From an uncultured Ignavibacteriota bacterium (GTDB taxonomy: Bacteria > Bacteroidota > Ignavibacteria > Tepidaquicellales > Tepidaquicellaceae), in NCBI GenBank assembly GCA_937915485.1, contig CALGII010000340.1:1-15029 (forward strand): DNA of 15,029 nucleotides. The letters run 5' to 3'. This document shows, piece by piece, positions 7,463 to 15,029 of this stretch. Position numbers and translations under genes: made by a program. The notes under the pieces are model-generated. The model was not told the origin of the DNA and did no database searches. It saw nothing but the letters and a program-made list of their open reading frames with translations. Position 1 is the first letter of the stretch. Each line of letters opens with the position of its first letter.

Positions 7463-8989
7463 ATGGCACAAACAGAAAAACTTAGACACCCGGGCGGATT
7501 GTTCCTGCTCTTCTTTACGGAGATGTGGGAAAGATTCAGTTTCTACGGAATGCAGGCGGTCTTTTATCTCTATATGATACAGGCTCTTACTTTCGAAAAA
7601 ACATTCGCCGACCTCATTTACGGCAACTATACCGGTATGGTTTACATAACGGCTTTGATTGGCGGATTTGTTTCCGACAGGTATTTCGGTAACAGGAAAT
7701 CGATTGTGACAGGCGGTACTATGATGGCGTTCGGACAATTCCTTTTATTCACGAGCGGGCTTTTATTCGAGAATAAACCCGCTGCTTCCGCTCTGCTATA
7801 CGCGGGTCTGATTTTTCTCTGCCTCGGCAACGGTTTCTTTAAACCGAACATTTCTTCGATGGTCGGACAGTTGTATCCCGAAGGCGACAGGAGAATCGAT
7901 TCCGCTTTCACGATATTCTATATGGGAATAAATATGGGCGGTCTTCTGGCTCCCATTATCTGCGGATTTCTCGGCAACACGGGAAACCTCGCCGATTTCA
8001 AGTGGGGTTACTTTGCGGCCGGCATCGGAATGATATTGAGTCTTGTCATTTTCATACCGCTTAAAAATAAGTATGTCGTTACGCCCGACGGTGCGCCCGT
8101 CGGCGCCGTTCCTCCCGCAAAACTTAAAAACGAGCCGAAAGATAAGACCAAAGGAGTTAGCGCGAAACAGATTACGATAAACCTTGCTGTCTTTGTGATT
8201 CTGTTCCTGTTATTCTATTTAGTGATTAAAGCGGATACGATAGGCTCGTTTATATACGCGACTTTTTTCACCGCGCCGTTGTCGATAATTACGGACAGGT
8301 CGCTTACAAAGATTGAAAAGCAGAAAATCATCGCGATGTTCGTGCTCGTTGTATTCACGATGATATTCTGGATTGCGTTCGGACAAATCGGTTCGTCTTT
8401 GACTTACTTTGCCGATAATTCCGTTGACCGTTCGATTTTTGGCTGGAGCATTCCACCTTCTGTATTTCAGGGTTTCGGTCCACTCTTCATCGTAACTTTT
8501 GCCCCGCTGATGGCGGTGGTCTGGACATTTCTTTCAAAAAGGAATTCTGAACCGTCGATTCCTTTTAAACTCGCTCTCGGTTTGCTTCTGATGTCGCTTG
8601 CCTGGGTAATAATGGCTTATGCCGTAAAGACAATTCCTGCGGGCGTCAAGGTCGGAATCGCGCCTTTAATAATTATGTACTTTGTTCTGACGATAGGGGA
8701 GTTGTCGCTGTCGCCAATCGGACTTTCTATGATAGTAAAACTCGCGCCGATAAGATTCGGCTCCGTTCTTATGGCTGTATGGTTTCTTTCGCTTGGAACG
8801 TCTTTCAAACTCTCGGGAGTATTAAGCGCGTTCTATCCGACTGAAGGTCATCATCCCGTATTGCTCGGTTTCCCGATTAACACGACGTTTGACTTCTTCC
8901 TGATTTTCGTCGTACTTGCGGGCGCGAGCGCGCTGATTCTATTCGCGCTTGTAAAGCCCCTGCTTAAAATGATGCACGGAGTTAAATAG
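7463..8989 (+). CDS. POT/PTR-family proton-coupled peptide transporter
   Basis: This 508-residue inner-membrane protein belongs to the proton-dependent oligopeptide transporter family, which takes up di- and tripeptides. The TM1 motif ExxER is present: Glu20, Glu23 and Arg24 in EMWERFSFYG. The PTR2 signature FYMGINMG is at 152-159. The TM4 lysine is Lys127 (GFFKPN) and the TM10 glutamate is Glu413 (GELSLSPIG), both needed in characterised homologues. Two helices between the bundles around 238-290 fit the bacterial 14-helix form. Two positions are odd. Gln31 replaces the usual Arg after YYGM, and Gly307 replaces the usual Asp/Glu in the TM7 FWxxF(D/E)Q motif. A perfect hairpin terminator follows. 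Di/tripeptide import is the likely role, with nitrate-like substrates less likely in bacteria. Confidence 0.92.
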   Translation: MAQTEKLRHPGGLFLLFFTEMWERFSFYGMQAVFYLYMIQALTFEKTFADLIYGNYTGMVYITALIGGFVSDRYFGNRKSIVTGGTMMAFGQFLLFTSGLLFENKPAASALLYAGLIFLCLGNGFFKPNISSMVGQLYPEGDRRIDSAFTIFYMGINMGGLLAPIICGFLGNTGNLADFKWGYFAAGIGMILSLVIFIPLKNKYVVTPDGAPVGAVPPAKLKNEPKDKTKGVSAKQITINLAVFVILFLLFYLVIKADTIGSFIYATFFTAPLSIITDRSLTKIEKQKIIAMFVLVVFTMIFWIAFGQIGSSLTYFADNSVDRSIFGWSIPPSVFQGFGPLFIVTFAPLMAVVWTFLSKRNSEPSIPFKLALGLLLMSLAWVIMAYAVKTIPAGVKVGIAPLIIMYFVLTIGELSLSPIGLSMIVKLAPIRFGSVLMAVWFLSLGTSFKLSGVLSAFYPTEGHHPVLLGFPINTTFDFFLIFVVLAGASALILFALVKPLLKMMHGVK

Positions 8990-9023
8990 CAATTTTAAAT
9001 TGAAAATTCTAAATCTTAAATTG

Positions 9024-9048
9024 TCCCCGTTTAACGGGGATTTTTTTT
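9024..9048 (+). terminator. Intrinsic terminator after the POT transporter gene
   Basis: TCCCCGT (9024-9030) pairs perfectly with ACGGGGA (9034-9040) around TTA, followed by eight T (9041-9048). It lies 34 bases after the stop codon and ends the MFS-POT transcript before the convergent PAP2 gene. Confidence 0.93.
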
Positions 9049-9152
9049 AAGGCAAATTATTTCTACTGAAAATATTTTTGAAAAGCCGCTAAGGCGCGGA
9101 ACAATTCGTATAAAGATATACTATGGTGAGTAAACAAATATATTGTTCGGTT

Positions 9153-9983
9153 TTAAAAAAATAAAATGAAAGACAGGGATTGTGAATTTGCGGAAATCAA
9201 TACCTTCTTACCTGCAATATGCCCGATTAACTGATTCAGAACATCCGCGCCTATAGTCAACCCCAGTATTGCGGGCGCTGAAAGAGTTTCATCGTTACTG
9301 TCGGGTCTGTTCTTCTCGTTGAATAAAGAATTCTTTCCTTTGATTATTTCCATCCGGAGCGAATATATCAGCGCGGCGCTTCCTGCGCCGATTAGCATTC
9401 CTCCTAATACATCCGACGGGTAATGGACGCCGAGATATATTCTTCCGTAACCGATGAGTCCGGCGTATAAAAATGAGCCTGCAATAATCGCGGGTTTATC
9501 AGGGTATCTTAGAGTCAGTAGTGTCGCAATGGAGAATGCCATTGCTGTATGCCCCGAAGGAAACGAATATCTGTCAGTCGGAGAGTTGTCTTTATTAAGG
9601 TAAACGTTTTTCAAATTAACGTAAGGTCTGTCGCGTTTTAATGTATATTTTATGCCTGCTGTCAACAACGTGCTTGTTATTTCCGATAGTCCGAGAAGAA
9701 CCGCCGAATTCTCGTCGTAATAATTTTTGTTTGCGCGTGAAAGCCCCGCTAGACCGACGGGCAGAACCAGACTGACAGGAAGAACCGATTTGTCAGAAAC
9801 AGGAATCACGGTATTTGAAAATCCGTTTCTGGCATTATTGATTGTTCGGAACAAAGATACGTCAATGTTTTGCGGCTCGGAAATTGATGTGTCAATTCCT
9901 ATATCCCTGAAGCCCTGTGAAAGTGTTGATTGGCAAAGTGTCAGGATAAATAAAATCGGTATTATCAGGTATCGAATCGGCAT
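9153..9983 (-). CDS. PAP2-family phosphatase (acid phosphatase / lipid phosphatase-like)
   Basis: This 276-residue protein has the three-part PAP2 active site. Motif 1 is KYTLKRDRP (112-120), with Lys112, Arg119 and Pro120. Motif 2 is SFPSGH (140-145), with His145. Motif 3 is GRIYLGVHYPSD (180-191), with Arg181, nucleophile His187 and Asp191. An N-terminal signal-like segment (residues 1-23) and further hydrophobic helices at about 70-82, 94-111, 145-158, 165-179 and 192-208 put the site on the outer face of the inner membrane. Family members act on phosphatidate, undecaprenyl pyrophosphate or lipid A phosphates, and this cannot be resolved here. The start ATG is at 9981-9983, just after a 42-codon ORF that follows the CBS-like gene. 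The C-terminal part from about 230 is outside the core domain. Confidence 0.9.
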   Translation of the reverse strand: MPIRYLIIPILFILTLCQSTLSQGFRDIGIDTSISEPQNIDVSLFRTINNARNGFSNTVIPVSDKSVLPVSLVLPVGLAGLSRANKNYYDENSAVLLGLSEITSTLLTAGIKYTLKRDRPYVNLKNVYLNKDNSPTDRYSFPSGHTAMAFSIATLLTLRYPDKPAIIAGSFLYAGLIGYGRIYLGVHYPSDVLGGMLIGAGSAALIYSLRMEIIKGKNSLFNEKNRPDSNDETLSAPAILGLTIGADVLNQLIGHIAGKKVLISANSQSLSFILFF

Positions 9984-9991
9984 ATTAAAAA

Positions 9992-10120
9992 CTAATGATT
10001 GAACCGTAAAAATTGCTTTATAATGAAACGAAACAACGCAACCGCGAATAATAAAATCTTTGTAACCGGCTCTTCAAAAAGCATCTCCGGTTTCGGGCGG
10101 AATGCAGGTGAAAATTTCAC
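9992..10120 (-). CDS. Small ORF: basic single-pass membrane peptide candidate (42 aa)
   Basis: This frame runs from a GTG at 10118-10120 to a TAG at 9992-9994 and encodes 42 residues. The GTG overlaps the stop of the upstream CBS-like gene by four bases within ATGTGA (GTGA overlap), and the stop lies eight bases before the PAP2 ATG. It therefore fills the gap exactly. The N-terminal third is polar and basic ([10 protein letters not shown]). The rest includes [20 protein letters not shown], which could be one membrane helix or an amphipathic basic segment. An internal ATG would give a 30-residue form preceded closely by GGAG. I recognise no family. The tight fit supports it, but a 42-codon open frame can occur by chance. 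Confidence 0.42.
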   Translation of the reverse strand: MKFSPAFRPKPEMLFEEPVTKILLFAVALFRFIIKQFLRFNH

Positions 10121-11088
10121 ATCATCTTATTTTGTTTCAGCCATTCGTCGTTGTGAAATTTTGAAAGATACCTTTCGCCTGTGTCGCAGACAATAAATAC
10201 AACAACACCTTTCTCATCAAGATTCTTCGCGATATCGAGTGCGACGTATGCAAGCGTGCCCGTTGACGCTCCGCAAAAAATGCCTTCCTCTCTCGTAAGC
10301 GCCTTGCAGGTGTTTATGGAATCAGCGTCGTTCACTTCCACTATCTCGTCAATGAGATTAATGTCCATTATATCAGGTATGATATCCAGCCCGATTCCCT
10401 CGACAAGGTAAGGAGAGGTCTCGCCGATTTTCCCCGTTTCCTTGTATAGTTTTCCTATTGACCCGACGGGGTCGGCGCCGATTACTTTTATATTTGGATT
10501 TTTTTCTTTCAGAAATTTAGCCGTGCCCGTGATTGTGCCCGCGGTACCAAGTCCTGCTATAAAATGCGTCACTTTGCCTTCAGTCGCTTCCCATATTTCG
10601 GGTCCCGTTGTCAGGTAATGAGCGAGCGGGTTGTGGGGGTTAGTGTACTGCGCGATGTACAGAGAATTCGGCGTGCTGTCCGCAATCGACTGCGCCTTGT
10701 TCATATAATAATCGGGATGCTCGTGAGTCACGTTCTTCGGAACGACGATAACCTCGGCTCCGAGCGCTTTTAGGTAATTGCGTTTTTCAAGACTGACTTT
10801 ATCCGTAACGACTATAATCGATTTGTAGCCCTTCACCGCTGCTGCGAGACAAAGTCCGATTCCTGTATTACCGCTCGTCGCTTCGATTATGGTTCCGCCC
10901 GGTTTTATCTTGCCTTCCTTTTCCGCATTCTCAAGCATCGCTTTGCCTATCCTGTCCTTTACGCTGCCGCCGGGATTGTATGATTCCATCTTGCCGAGAA
11001 CCGTCGCCTTGATTCCTTTCGTAAGTTTGTTAATTCTTACGAGCGGAGTGTTGCCGACGAGTTCAAGTACGTTGTTGTAGTATCTCAT
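10117..11088 (-). CDS. PLP-dependent cysteine synthase / cystathionine beta-synthase-like enzyme
   Basis: This 323-residue fold-type II PLP enzyme makes cysteine or cystathionine by beta-replacement on an activated serine. The PLP lysine is Lys44 in NPGGSVKDR. The substrate loop TSGNTG is at 71-76, the phosphate-binding GTAGT at 181-185, and Ser275 in GASTGT would contact the pyridine nitrogen. Several segments look more like cystathionine beta-synthase than Cys[13 protein letters not shown] (147-158), IGADPVGS (203-210) and [10 protein letters not shown] (229-238). It lacks the C-terminal paired CBS regulatory domains of the long enzymes. Either O-acetylserine or serine/homocysteine could be the substrate. 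It starts 16 bases after lysS and ends in a four-base overlap with a small ORF, so it belongs to the scpA-lysS gene train. Confidence 0.9.
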   Translation of the reverse strand: MRYYNNVLELVGNTPLVRINKLTKGIKATVLGKMESYNPGGSVKDRIGKAMLENAEKEGKIKPGGTIIEATSGNTGIGLCLAAAVKGYKSIIVVTDKVSLEKRNYLKALGAEVIVVPKNVTHEHPDYYMNKAQSIADSTPNSLYIAQYTNPHNPLAHYLTTGPEIWEATEGKVTHFIAGLGTAGTITGTAKFLKEKNPNIKVIGADPVGSIGKLYKETGKIGETSPYLVEGIGLDIIPDIMDINLIDEIVEVNDADSINTCKALTREEGIFCGASTGTLAYVALDIAKNLDEKGVVVFIVCDTGERYLSKFHNDEWLKQNKMM

Positions 11089-11104
11089 TCTATGAAAATT
11101 TAAT

Positions 11105-12679
11105 TTATTTTTCCTGCGGCTTCATAAGAGGGAATAAAAGCACGTCTCTTATGTTAACCGAATTCGTAAGCAGCATTACTATCCTGTCCACCCCCATCCC
11201 GACTCCGGTCGTAGGAGGCATTCCTACCTCAATCGCGCGTATGAAATCATCGTCCATCGGATGCGTTTCCTCTTCTCCGCCCCTTCCGCGTTCCACCTGG
11301 TCTTCGAAAAGTCTTCTCTGCAATATTGGGTCGTTCAATTCGGTGTAAGCGTTTCCGACTTCCCATTTGTTTATGTAAGGCTCGAACCTCTCGACGAATA
11401 TTACCTGCTCGGGGTCCTTGCGCATTTCTTCCAGTTGGCTTAAGGAATACTCTCTTAACGGTTTGCATAAAGGCGTCGTGTCAATCGGATGGTCCAGTAC
11501 GAAAGCCGGCTGTATGAGGTCTTCCTCGCACGTTTCCTCGAACAGATTCGCTATTACAAGTCCTTTGCTGTGAGAAAGTTTCGTGTCAAACTCGATGCCG
11601 TTCTGCTTCATGTACAAAATAATCTCATCCTTCTTCATCGAAAGCACGTCGAGTCCCGTTTTTTCCTTTATCGCGTCAATCATTCTGATTCTCTTCCAGG
11701 GCGCCTTCAGGTCGAGTTCCGTTCCCTGATAATTTATTTTCGTGCCGCCGTGAACGGCTATGCAAGCCTGCTCAACCGCTTCTTCGAATAATTTCATCGA
11801 ATCGTTATAGTCGCCGTACGCCTGATACCATTCGACCTGTGTGAATTCGGGATTGTGCGTTCTGTCTATGCCTTCGTTCCTGAAGTCTTTAACGAATTCG
11901 AAAACGCGGCTGAATCCGCCGACAATAAGTCTCTTAAGGAATAATTCGTTCGATATTCTTAGGTATAAAGGAATGTCCAGCGCGTTATGGTGCGTGACGA
12001 AAGGCCTCGCGTTCGCGCCGCCGTATATTGACTGAAGCGTCGGAGTTTCGACTTCAAGAAACCCGTATTTCTCCAGCGTGCTCCTGATGGATTTTATAAT
12101 CTTTGTCCGGTTTAAGAACGTTTCCTTGACGCCTTCATTCACGATTAGGTCAATATATCTCTGCCTGTATCTTAATTCCACGTCCGCGAACGCGTCGTGT
12201 ACTATCTTCTCTCCTGTTTCCGTTATTTCTTCTTTTACTACAGGAAGAGGGAACATTGATTTCGTCAGTAATTCGAACGAAACGCAGTGAACGGAAATCT
12301 CTCCCGTCTTCGTCCTGAATACAAAACCCTTAACCCCGATTATGTCGCCGATATCGAGCATCTTAAGTATAGCGTAAGGTGTTTCGCCGACTTCGTCTTT
12401 CTTTATGTACAACTGAATCCTGTCCGTGTCGTCTTTTATGTGGCAGAAAGTCGCCTTGCCCATTCTTCTGATGGCTGATATCCTGCCCGCGATTGCGACA
12501 ATAACCGATTTTCTCGCTTCCGTCTCCGCTTCATCTTTCGGGTCGGTAAAATTCTTAATCAAATCGGCTGCCTTGTGCGTGACATCGTACCTGTGCGGGT
12601 ACGGATTTACGCCGAGTTTTTTTATCTCTTCGAGTTCTTCGAATCTTCTCTTGATTAATTCGTTTTGTTCGTTTACCAT
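11105..12679 (-). CDS. lysS: Lysyl-tRNA synthetase, class II
   Basis: This 524-residue enzyme charges tRNA-Lys with lysine in the cytoplasm. The N-terminal OB-fold anticodon-binding domain spans about residues 58-140. Class II motif 1 is [11 protein letters not shown] (206-216), motif 2 runs around [15 protein letters not shown] (266-280), and motif 3 is GVGMGVDR (492-499). The signature RYRQRYIDL is at about 170-178. Just before it lies an additional segment of roughly 15 residues ([12 protein letters not shown] region, 148-163) that is absent from the E. coli enzyme as I recall it. I associate that insertion with Bacteroidota/Chlorobiota-type enzymes. The ATG at 12677-12679 lies 10 bases after the rluB stop, and the CBS-like gene follows after 16 bases. 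Confidence 0.97.
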   Translation of the reverse strand: MVNEQNELIKRRFEELEEIKKLGVNPYPHRYDVTHKAADLIKNFTDPKDEAETEARKSVIVAIAGRISAIRRMGKATFCHIKDDTDRIQLYIKKDEVGETPYAILKMLDIGDIIGVKGFVFRTKTGEISVHCVSFELLTKSMFPLPVVKEEITETGEKIVHDAFADVELRYRQRYIDLIVNEGVKETFLNRTKIIKSIRSTLEKYGFLEVETPTLQSIYGGANARPFVTHHNALDIPLYLRISNELFLKRLIVGGFSRVFEFVKDFRNEGIDRTHNPEFTQVEWYQAYGDYNDSMKLFEEAVEQACIAVHGGTKINYQGTELDLKAPWKRIRMIDAIKEKTGLDVLSMKKDEIILYMKQNGIEFDTKLSHSKGLVIANLFEETCEEDLIQPAFVLDHPIDTTPLCKPLREYSLSQLEEMRKDPEQVIFVERFEPYINKWEVGNAYTELNDPILQRRLFEDQVERGRGGEEETHPMDDDFIRAIEVGMPPTTGVGMGVDRIVMLLTNSVNIRDVLLFPLMKPQEK

Positions 12680-12689
12680 ATTAATATGA

Positions 12690-13424
12690 TTATTTAAAAA
12701 ACTTGTTTACTTCCTCTATGCTGAGTTTTCCCCATTGCCCGGGGGCGAGATTACCGAGAGTGATGTGACCGTATGAACTCCTGTGCAGTTTCCGTACGAA
12801 GTAACCGTAATGCTCGAACATCCGCCTTACCTGACGGTTGCGTCCTTCGGTTATTGTTATCGATACTGTTTCCGCGTCATTCTTATTGGGAAACGCAATT
12901 TTGCACGGCGCTGTCTTTCTGCCGTCGATTTTTATTCCCGATATGAGTTTCAACTTATGCTTCTCGTCAAGGGGTTTCGATAGTTTGACTATGTAAGTTT
13001 TCGCAACCTTGTACTTGGGATGCATCAGTTTGTTCGCGAATTCTCCGTCGTTCGTAAGAAGCAGCAAACCCGTCGTGTCGTAATCGAGACGTCCGACCGG
13101 ATAAAGTTTTTCCTTTATGTTAATAAGGTCAATTACGGTCTGCCTGTTCTTCTCGTCGTCTGTGGTTGTAACGATTCCGGCCGGTTTGTTCAGAATTATG
13201 TAAATCTTTTTAACCTTTTCCTTGACCTTCTCGCCGTCGAGACGGATGTCGTCTGAGAGGGGATTTATCTGCACGCCCTGCCCGGTAACGACCTTGCGGT
13301 TTACCGTAACGCGCCCCTGCTCGATGAATTCATCAATTTTTCTTCTCGCGAAATTCGTGTTGTTGGCAAGAAATTTATTGAGTCTTACAAGATTCTCGGG
13401 TGGATAATTATTGTTCTTTTCCAT
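12690..13424 (-). CDS. rluB: Ribosomal large-subunit pseudouridine synthase RluB/RsuA family
   Basis: This 244-residue protein changes a uridine in rRNA to pseudouridine. An S4 RNA-binding domain occupies about residues 13-60 (RLNKFLANNTNFARRKIDE). The catalytic domain contains GRLDYDTTG (111-119), with catalytic Asp114, and the later family motif EGRNRQVRRM. RluB (23S U2605) is favoured over RsuA by the position directly after scpA-scpB, as in Bacillus. I chose the ATG at 13422-13424, which overlaps the scpB end by 17 bases. The same frame is open for 50 more codons up to 13574 and encodes a very basic, repetitive segment in an alternative frame of scpB. I treat that as less likely, because the S4 domain already begins 12 residues after the chosen start. 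Confidence 0.9.
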   Translation of the reverse strand: MEKNNNYPPENLVRLNKFLANNTNFARRKIDEFIEQGRVTVNRKVVTGQGVQINPLSDDIRLDGEKVKEKVKKIYIILNKPAGIVTTTDDEKNRQTVIDLINIKEKLYPVGRLDYDTTGLLLLTNDGEFANKLMHPKYKVAKTYIVKLSKPLDEKHKLKLISGIKIDGRKTAPCKIAFPNKNDAETVSITITEGRNRQVRRMFEHYGYFVRKLHRSSYGHITLGNLAPGQWGKLSIEEVNKFFK

Positions 13425-14271
13425 CGCCGTCCGTTCTTTCGTCTTCGCCGTTGTTCGGAATGTCTTCATCGTTGTCCGGAATGTCTTCGCCGTTTTCATC
13501 ACTGATGCCTGTTTCATCCGGCGAATCATCCTGTGCGGCTTCATCATTGGAATCGTTCTCCTGTGCAGGCTCAATGTCTGCGCCAGCCGTTTCTGAAGAA
13601 GTCGCCGGAGTTCCGTTATCGCTGAAAAGTTTCGGCTGTCCGTTTTCCTGAACGCTCTGCGCTTCGCCCTGAAGGCTCATCGAATTAAACAGGTCTATGT
13701 CTGCTTCGGTTATTCCGTCAATCTTTTCGTTCTTGAGAATTTCGTTTATCTCCTTGAGTTTCGGCAGGTCTTCTACAGAACTCATTCCGAGCACTTTCAG
13801 AAAACTCGCCGTTGTTCCGTAAAGTATCGGTCTTCCCGGTCCGTCGGCTCTGCCCTTTATTGATATCAGGTCTCGCTCGAGCAGCGAATTCACTATGTAG
13901 TCCACGTTTACCCCGCGTATGAACTCAATCTCCGTTCTCGTAATGGGCTGCTTGTATGCTATGATTGAAAGCGTTTCTATGGCGGATTGTGAAAGTTTCT
14001 TCTTCTGCGTTTCGGCTGTAAGTTTGCCGAGGAAATGCGCGAATTTTTTTCTCGTCGCGTACTGGAATCCGCCCGCTACTTTTATTATTTCGAAAGCGTT
14101 ACCGTTCTTTTCGTAGTCGTCATTCAGTTCGTTGATTGAATCCTCAACTTCCTTAACGGATACCGAAATTTTAAACCCGTCGAGAAGGTCCTTTATTTCT
14201 TTAAGTGTTATTTCCTCGTCCGATGCGAAGATAAGCGATTCTACTATATTTTTTATTCCCGCCGTGCTCAA
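13408..14271 (-). CDS. scpB: Segregation and condensation protein B
   Basis: ScpB binds the kleisin ScpA and with Smc forms the bacterial condensin that organises and separates chromosomes. The first 190 residues carry two winged-helix domains, with family landmarks LSQSAIETLSIIAYKQPITR at about 92-111 followed by EIEFIRGV and the GRADGPGRPILYGTT segment. The start is a TTG at 14269-14271 that overlaps the scpA TGA by four bases (TTGA), which suggests coupled translation. From about residue 200 the protein has an unusual acidic tail rich in Asp, Glu, Asn, Gly and Ser with a 21-bp/7-residue repeat. The total of 287 residues is well above the usual 180-220. The tail is probably disordered. Confidence 0.95.
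   Translation of the reverse strand: MSTAGIKNIVESLIFASDEEITLKEIKDLLDGFKISVSVKEVEDSINELNDDYEKNGNAFEIIKVAGGFQYATRKKFAHFLGKLTAETQKKKLSQSAIETLSIIAYKQPITRTEIEFIRGVNVDYIVNSLLERDLISIKGRADGPGRPILYGTTASFLKVLGMSSVEDLPKLKEINEILKNEKIDGITEADIDLFNSMSLQGEAQSVQENGQPKLFSDNGTPATSSETAGADIEPAQENDSNDEAAQDDSPDETGISDENGEDIPDNDEDIPNNGEDERTDGDGKEQ
13441..13498. repeat. 21-bp imperfect tandem repeat in the scpB tail
   Basis: Two full 21-base units (13441-13461 and 13462-13482) differ at three positions, and a third partial unit begins at 13483. On the minus strand they encode the ScpB heptads IPNNGED and IPDNDED after ENGED. The unit length is a multiple of three, so copy-number change would keep the frame. Confidence 0.85.
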
Positions 14272-15029
14272 TTCATCTGTTCATTTAAGATTTTCGTGAG
14301 TGAAAATTCGCTCATATCAGTTCCGTTTAATGTAATTCTAAGGTATCCCTCCAGCGCTAACTGAAGTATCGACAGGAAAGTGCAGATGACAAGCAGTTTT
14401 TCTTCCATTGCCGAAACGAGTTCTCTGAAGTCTATCGAAGAGCGTGTGGCGAAAAAATTTATGAGAAATTCGCGCTGAATTTCCGGAGTCGTTTGCAGCA
14501 GTTCAATCGGATGAACGATTTCCTTCCTGACGTTGCGGACGGCTGACCTGTAACCTTTAATCAGATTGAAAATGGTCAGGCTCTGCAGTCCTACATCGTT
14601 GAGCACGTCGTATTCGTATTCCTTCGCGTCCTTTTTGAAATATTTTCTGAAATACCTTAGCCGCGCCTCGTCCTCGAATTTCGAGAGTTCCGCCGCTGCG
14701 TCCTTGAATCGCTTGTATTCGAGAAGTTTTCTGATAAGAGTAAGTCTCGGGTCTTCCTCTTCGCCCTCATCTGTGGTAATTTGAGGAATGAGCATTCGCG
14801 CCTTTATCTTCATCAGTTCGGCTGCCATTAAAAGAAATTCGCCGGCGAGTTCGATGTCGAGAGACTGTATGTAATTCAGATATTCAAGGAAGTCTTTCGT
14901 TATCTTTGAAATCGGAATATCGTAAATATTCAATTCCTCTTCTTTTACGAAATGAAGAAGTATGTCGAGCGGTCCTTCGTATTCCGACAGTTTCGCCCAG
15001 TAATCGGTGTTCTTGGGAACGTCAGTCCC
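14268..15029 (-). CDS. scpA: Segregation and condensation protein A (5' end cut off)
   Basis: ScpA is the kleisin that bridges the Smc heads and binds ScpB in chromosome condensation. The frame is open from the window edge to a TGA at 14268-14270, giving 253 residues without the extreme N-terminus. The family opening is visible near the edge: EYEGPLDILLHFVKEEELNIY, shown here as EYEGPLDILLHF then VKEEELNIY. It is followed by DIPISKITKDFLEYL and AGEFLLMAAELMKIKARMLI, the helical Smc-neck-binding part. The acidic linker DEGEEEDPR follows. The C-terminal winged helix ends near SEFSLTKIL. A TTG in the NIY segment is not the real start, because the conserved EGPLD motif lies upstream of it in frame. 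The 3' end overlaps scpB by four bases. Confidence 0.95.
   Translation of the reverse strand, partial: GTDVPKNTDYWAKLSEYEGPLDILLHFVKEEELNIYDIPISKITKDFLEYLNYIQSLDIELAGEFLLMAAELMKIKARMLIPQITTDEGEEEDPRLTLIRKLLEYKRFKDAAAELSKFEDEARLRYFRKYFKKDAKEYEYDVLNDVGLQSLTIFNLIKGYRSAVRNVRKEIVHPIELLQTTPEIQREFLINFFATRSSIDFRELVSAMEEKLLVICTFLSILQLALEGYLRITLNGTDMSEFSLTKILNEQMN

Noticed and set aside
7226..7738. 170-codon open frame opposite the MFS-POT junction
   Set aside because: It is antisense to two well-supported transporters and has a shadow-like composition rich in Arg, His and Ser.
9050..9152. Second terminator or regulatory palindrome for the PAP2 3' end
   Set aside because: Only a four-base stem (CCGC/GCGG) and an imperfect AACAA/TTGTT inverted repeat are visible, too weak to call. 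No gene is seen in this gap.
9999..10196. Plus-strand 65-codon open frame in the cbs-PAP2 gap
   Set aside because: It overlaps the CBS-like gene antisense by 80 bases and has no start signal or neighbour on that strand. The minus-strand 42-codon ORF explains the gap better.

Overview
The window is a compact bacterial chromosome segment with short intergenic gaps, no tRNA, rRNA, CRISPR array or insertion sequence that I could see. Protein features point to the Bacteroidota/Chlorobiota/Ignavibacteria part of the tree. These are a lactate-dehydrogenase-like malate dehydrogenase, a lysyl-tRNA synthetase with the extra segment before the RYRQRY motif that I associate with those phyla, weak or absent Shine-Dalgarno sequences, and three promoter candidates resembling the Bacteroidota -33 TTTG / -7 TAnnTTTG type. 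The phylum is an inference; I ran no search.

Layout from left to right. Bases 1-1577 (+) hold the 3' end of a probable outer-membrane protein gene, a small RsbW/SpoIIAB-like HATPase gene three bases later, and malate dehydrogenase. A strong hairpin near 1610 separates mdh from the convergent rplU-rpmA pair (1645-2222, -) and should end transcription from both sides. Bases 2449-8989 (+) hold a lipoprotein zinc peptidase of the M2/M3 type, two outer-membrane beta-barrel proteins, an MFS transporter very like the lysosomal dipeptide uniporter MFSD1, and a POT-family proton/peptide symporter. Hairpin terminators follow four of these five genes; only the MFS-POT pair is tightly linked. Together they look like a peptide-use region: the peptidase would release small peptides outside the inner membrane and two carriers could import them. 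This functional link is inferred.

Bases 9153-15029 (-) form one tightly packed gene train read right to left: scpA (cut by the window end), scpB, rluB, lysS, a cysteine synthase/cystathionine beta-synthase-like gene, a previously easy-to-miss 42-codon membrane ORF that exactly fills the next gap, and a PAP2 phosphatase. Gene ends overlap or lie within 16 bases throughout, so co-transcription and translational coupling are likely. scpA-scpB-rluB is a widely conserved chromosome-segregation/rRNA-modification cluster.

The best leads are the 42-codon ORF, the paired loss of the TM1 Arg / TM7 acidic residue in the POT transporter, the MFSD1-like carrier beside a POT carrier, and the scpB/rluB overlap, where an acidic ScpB tail with a 21-bp repeat lies over a possible basic RluB extension. 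I found no clear, wholly new defence or mobile system here.
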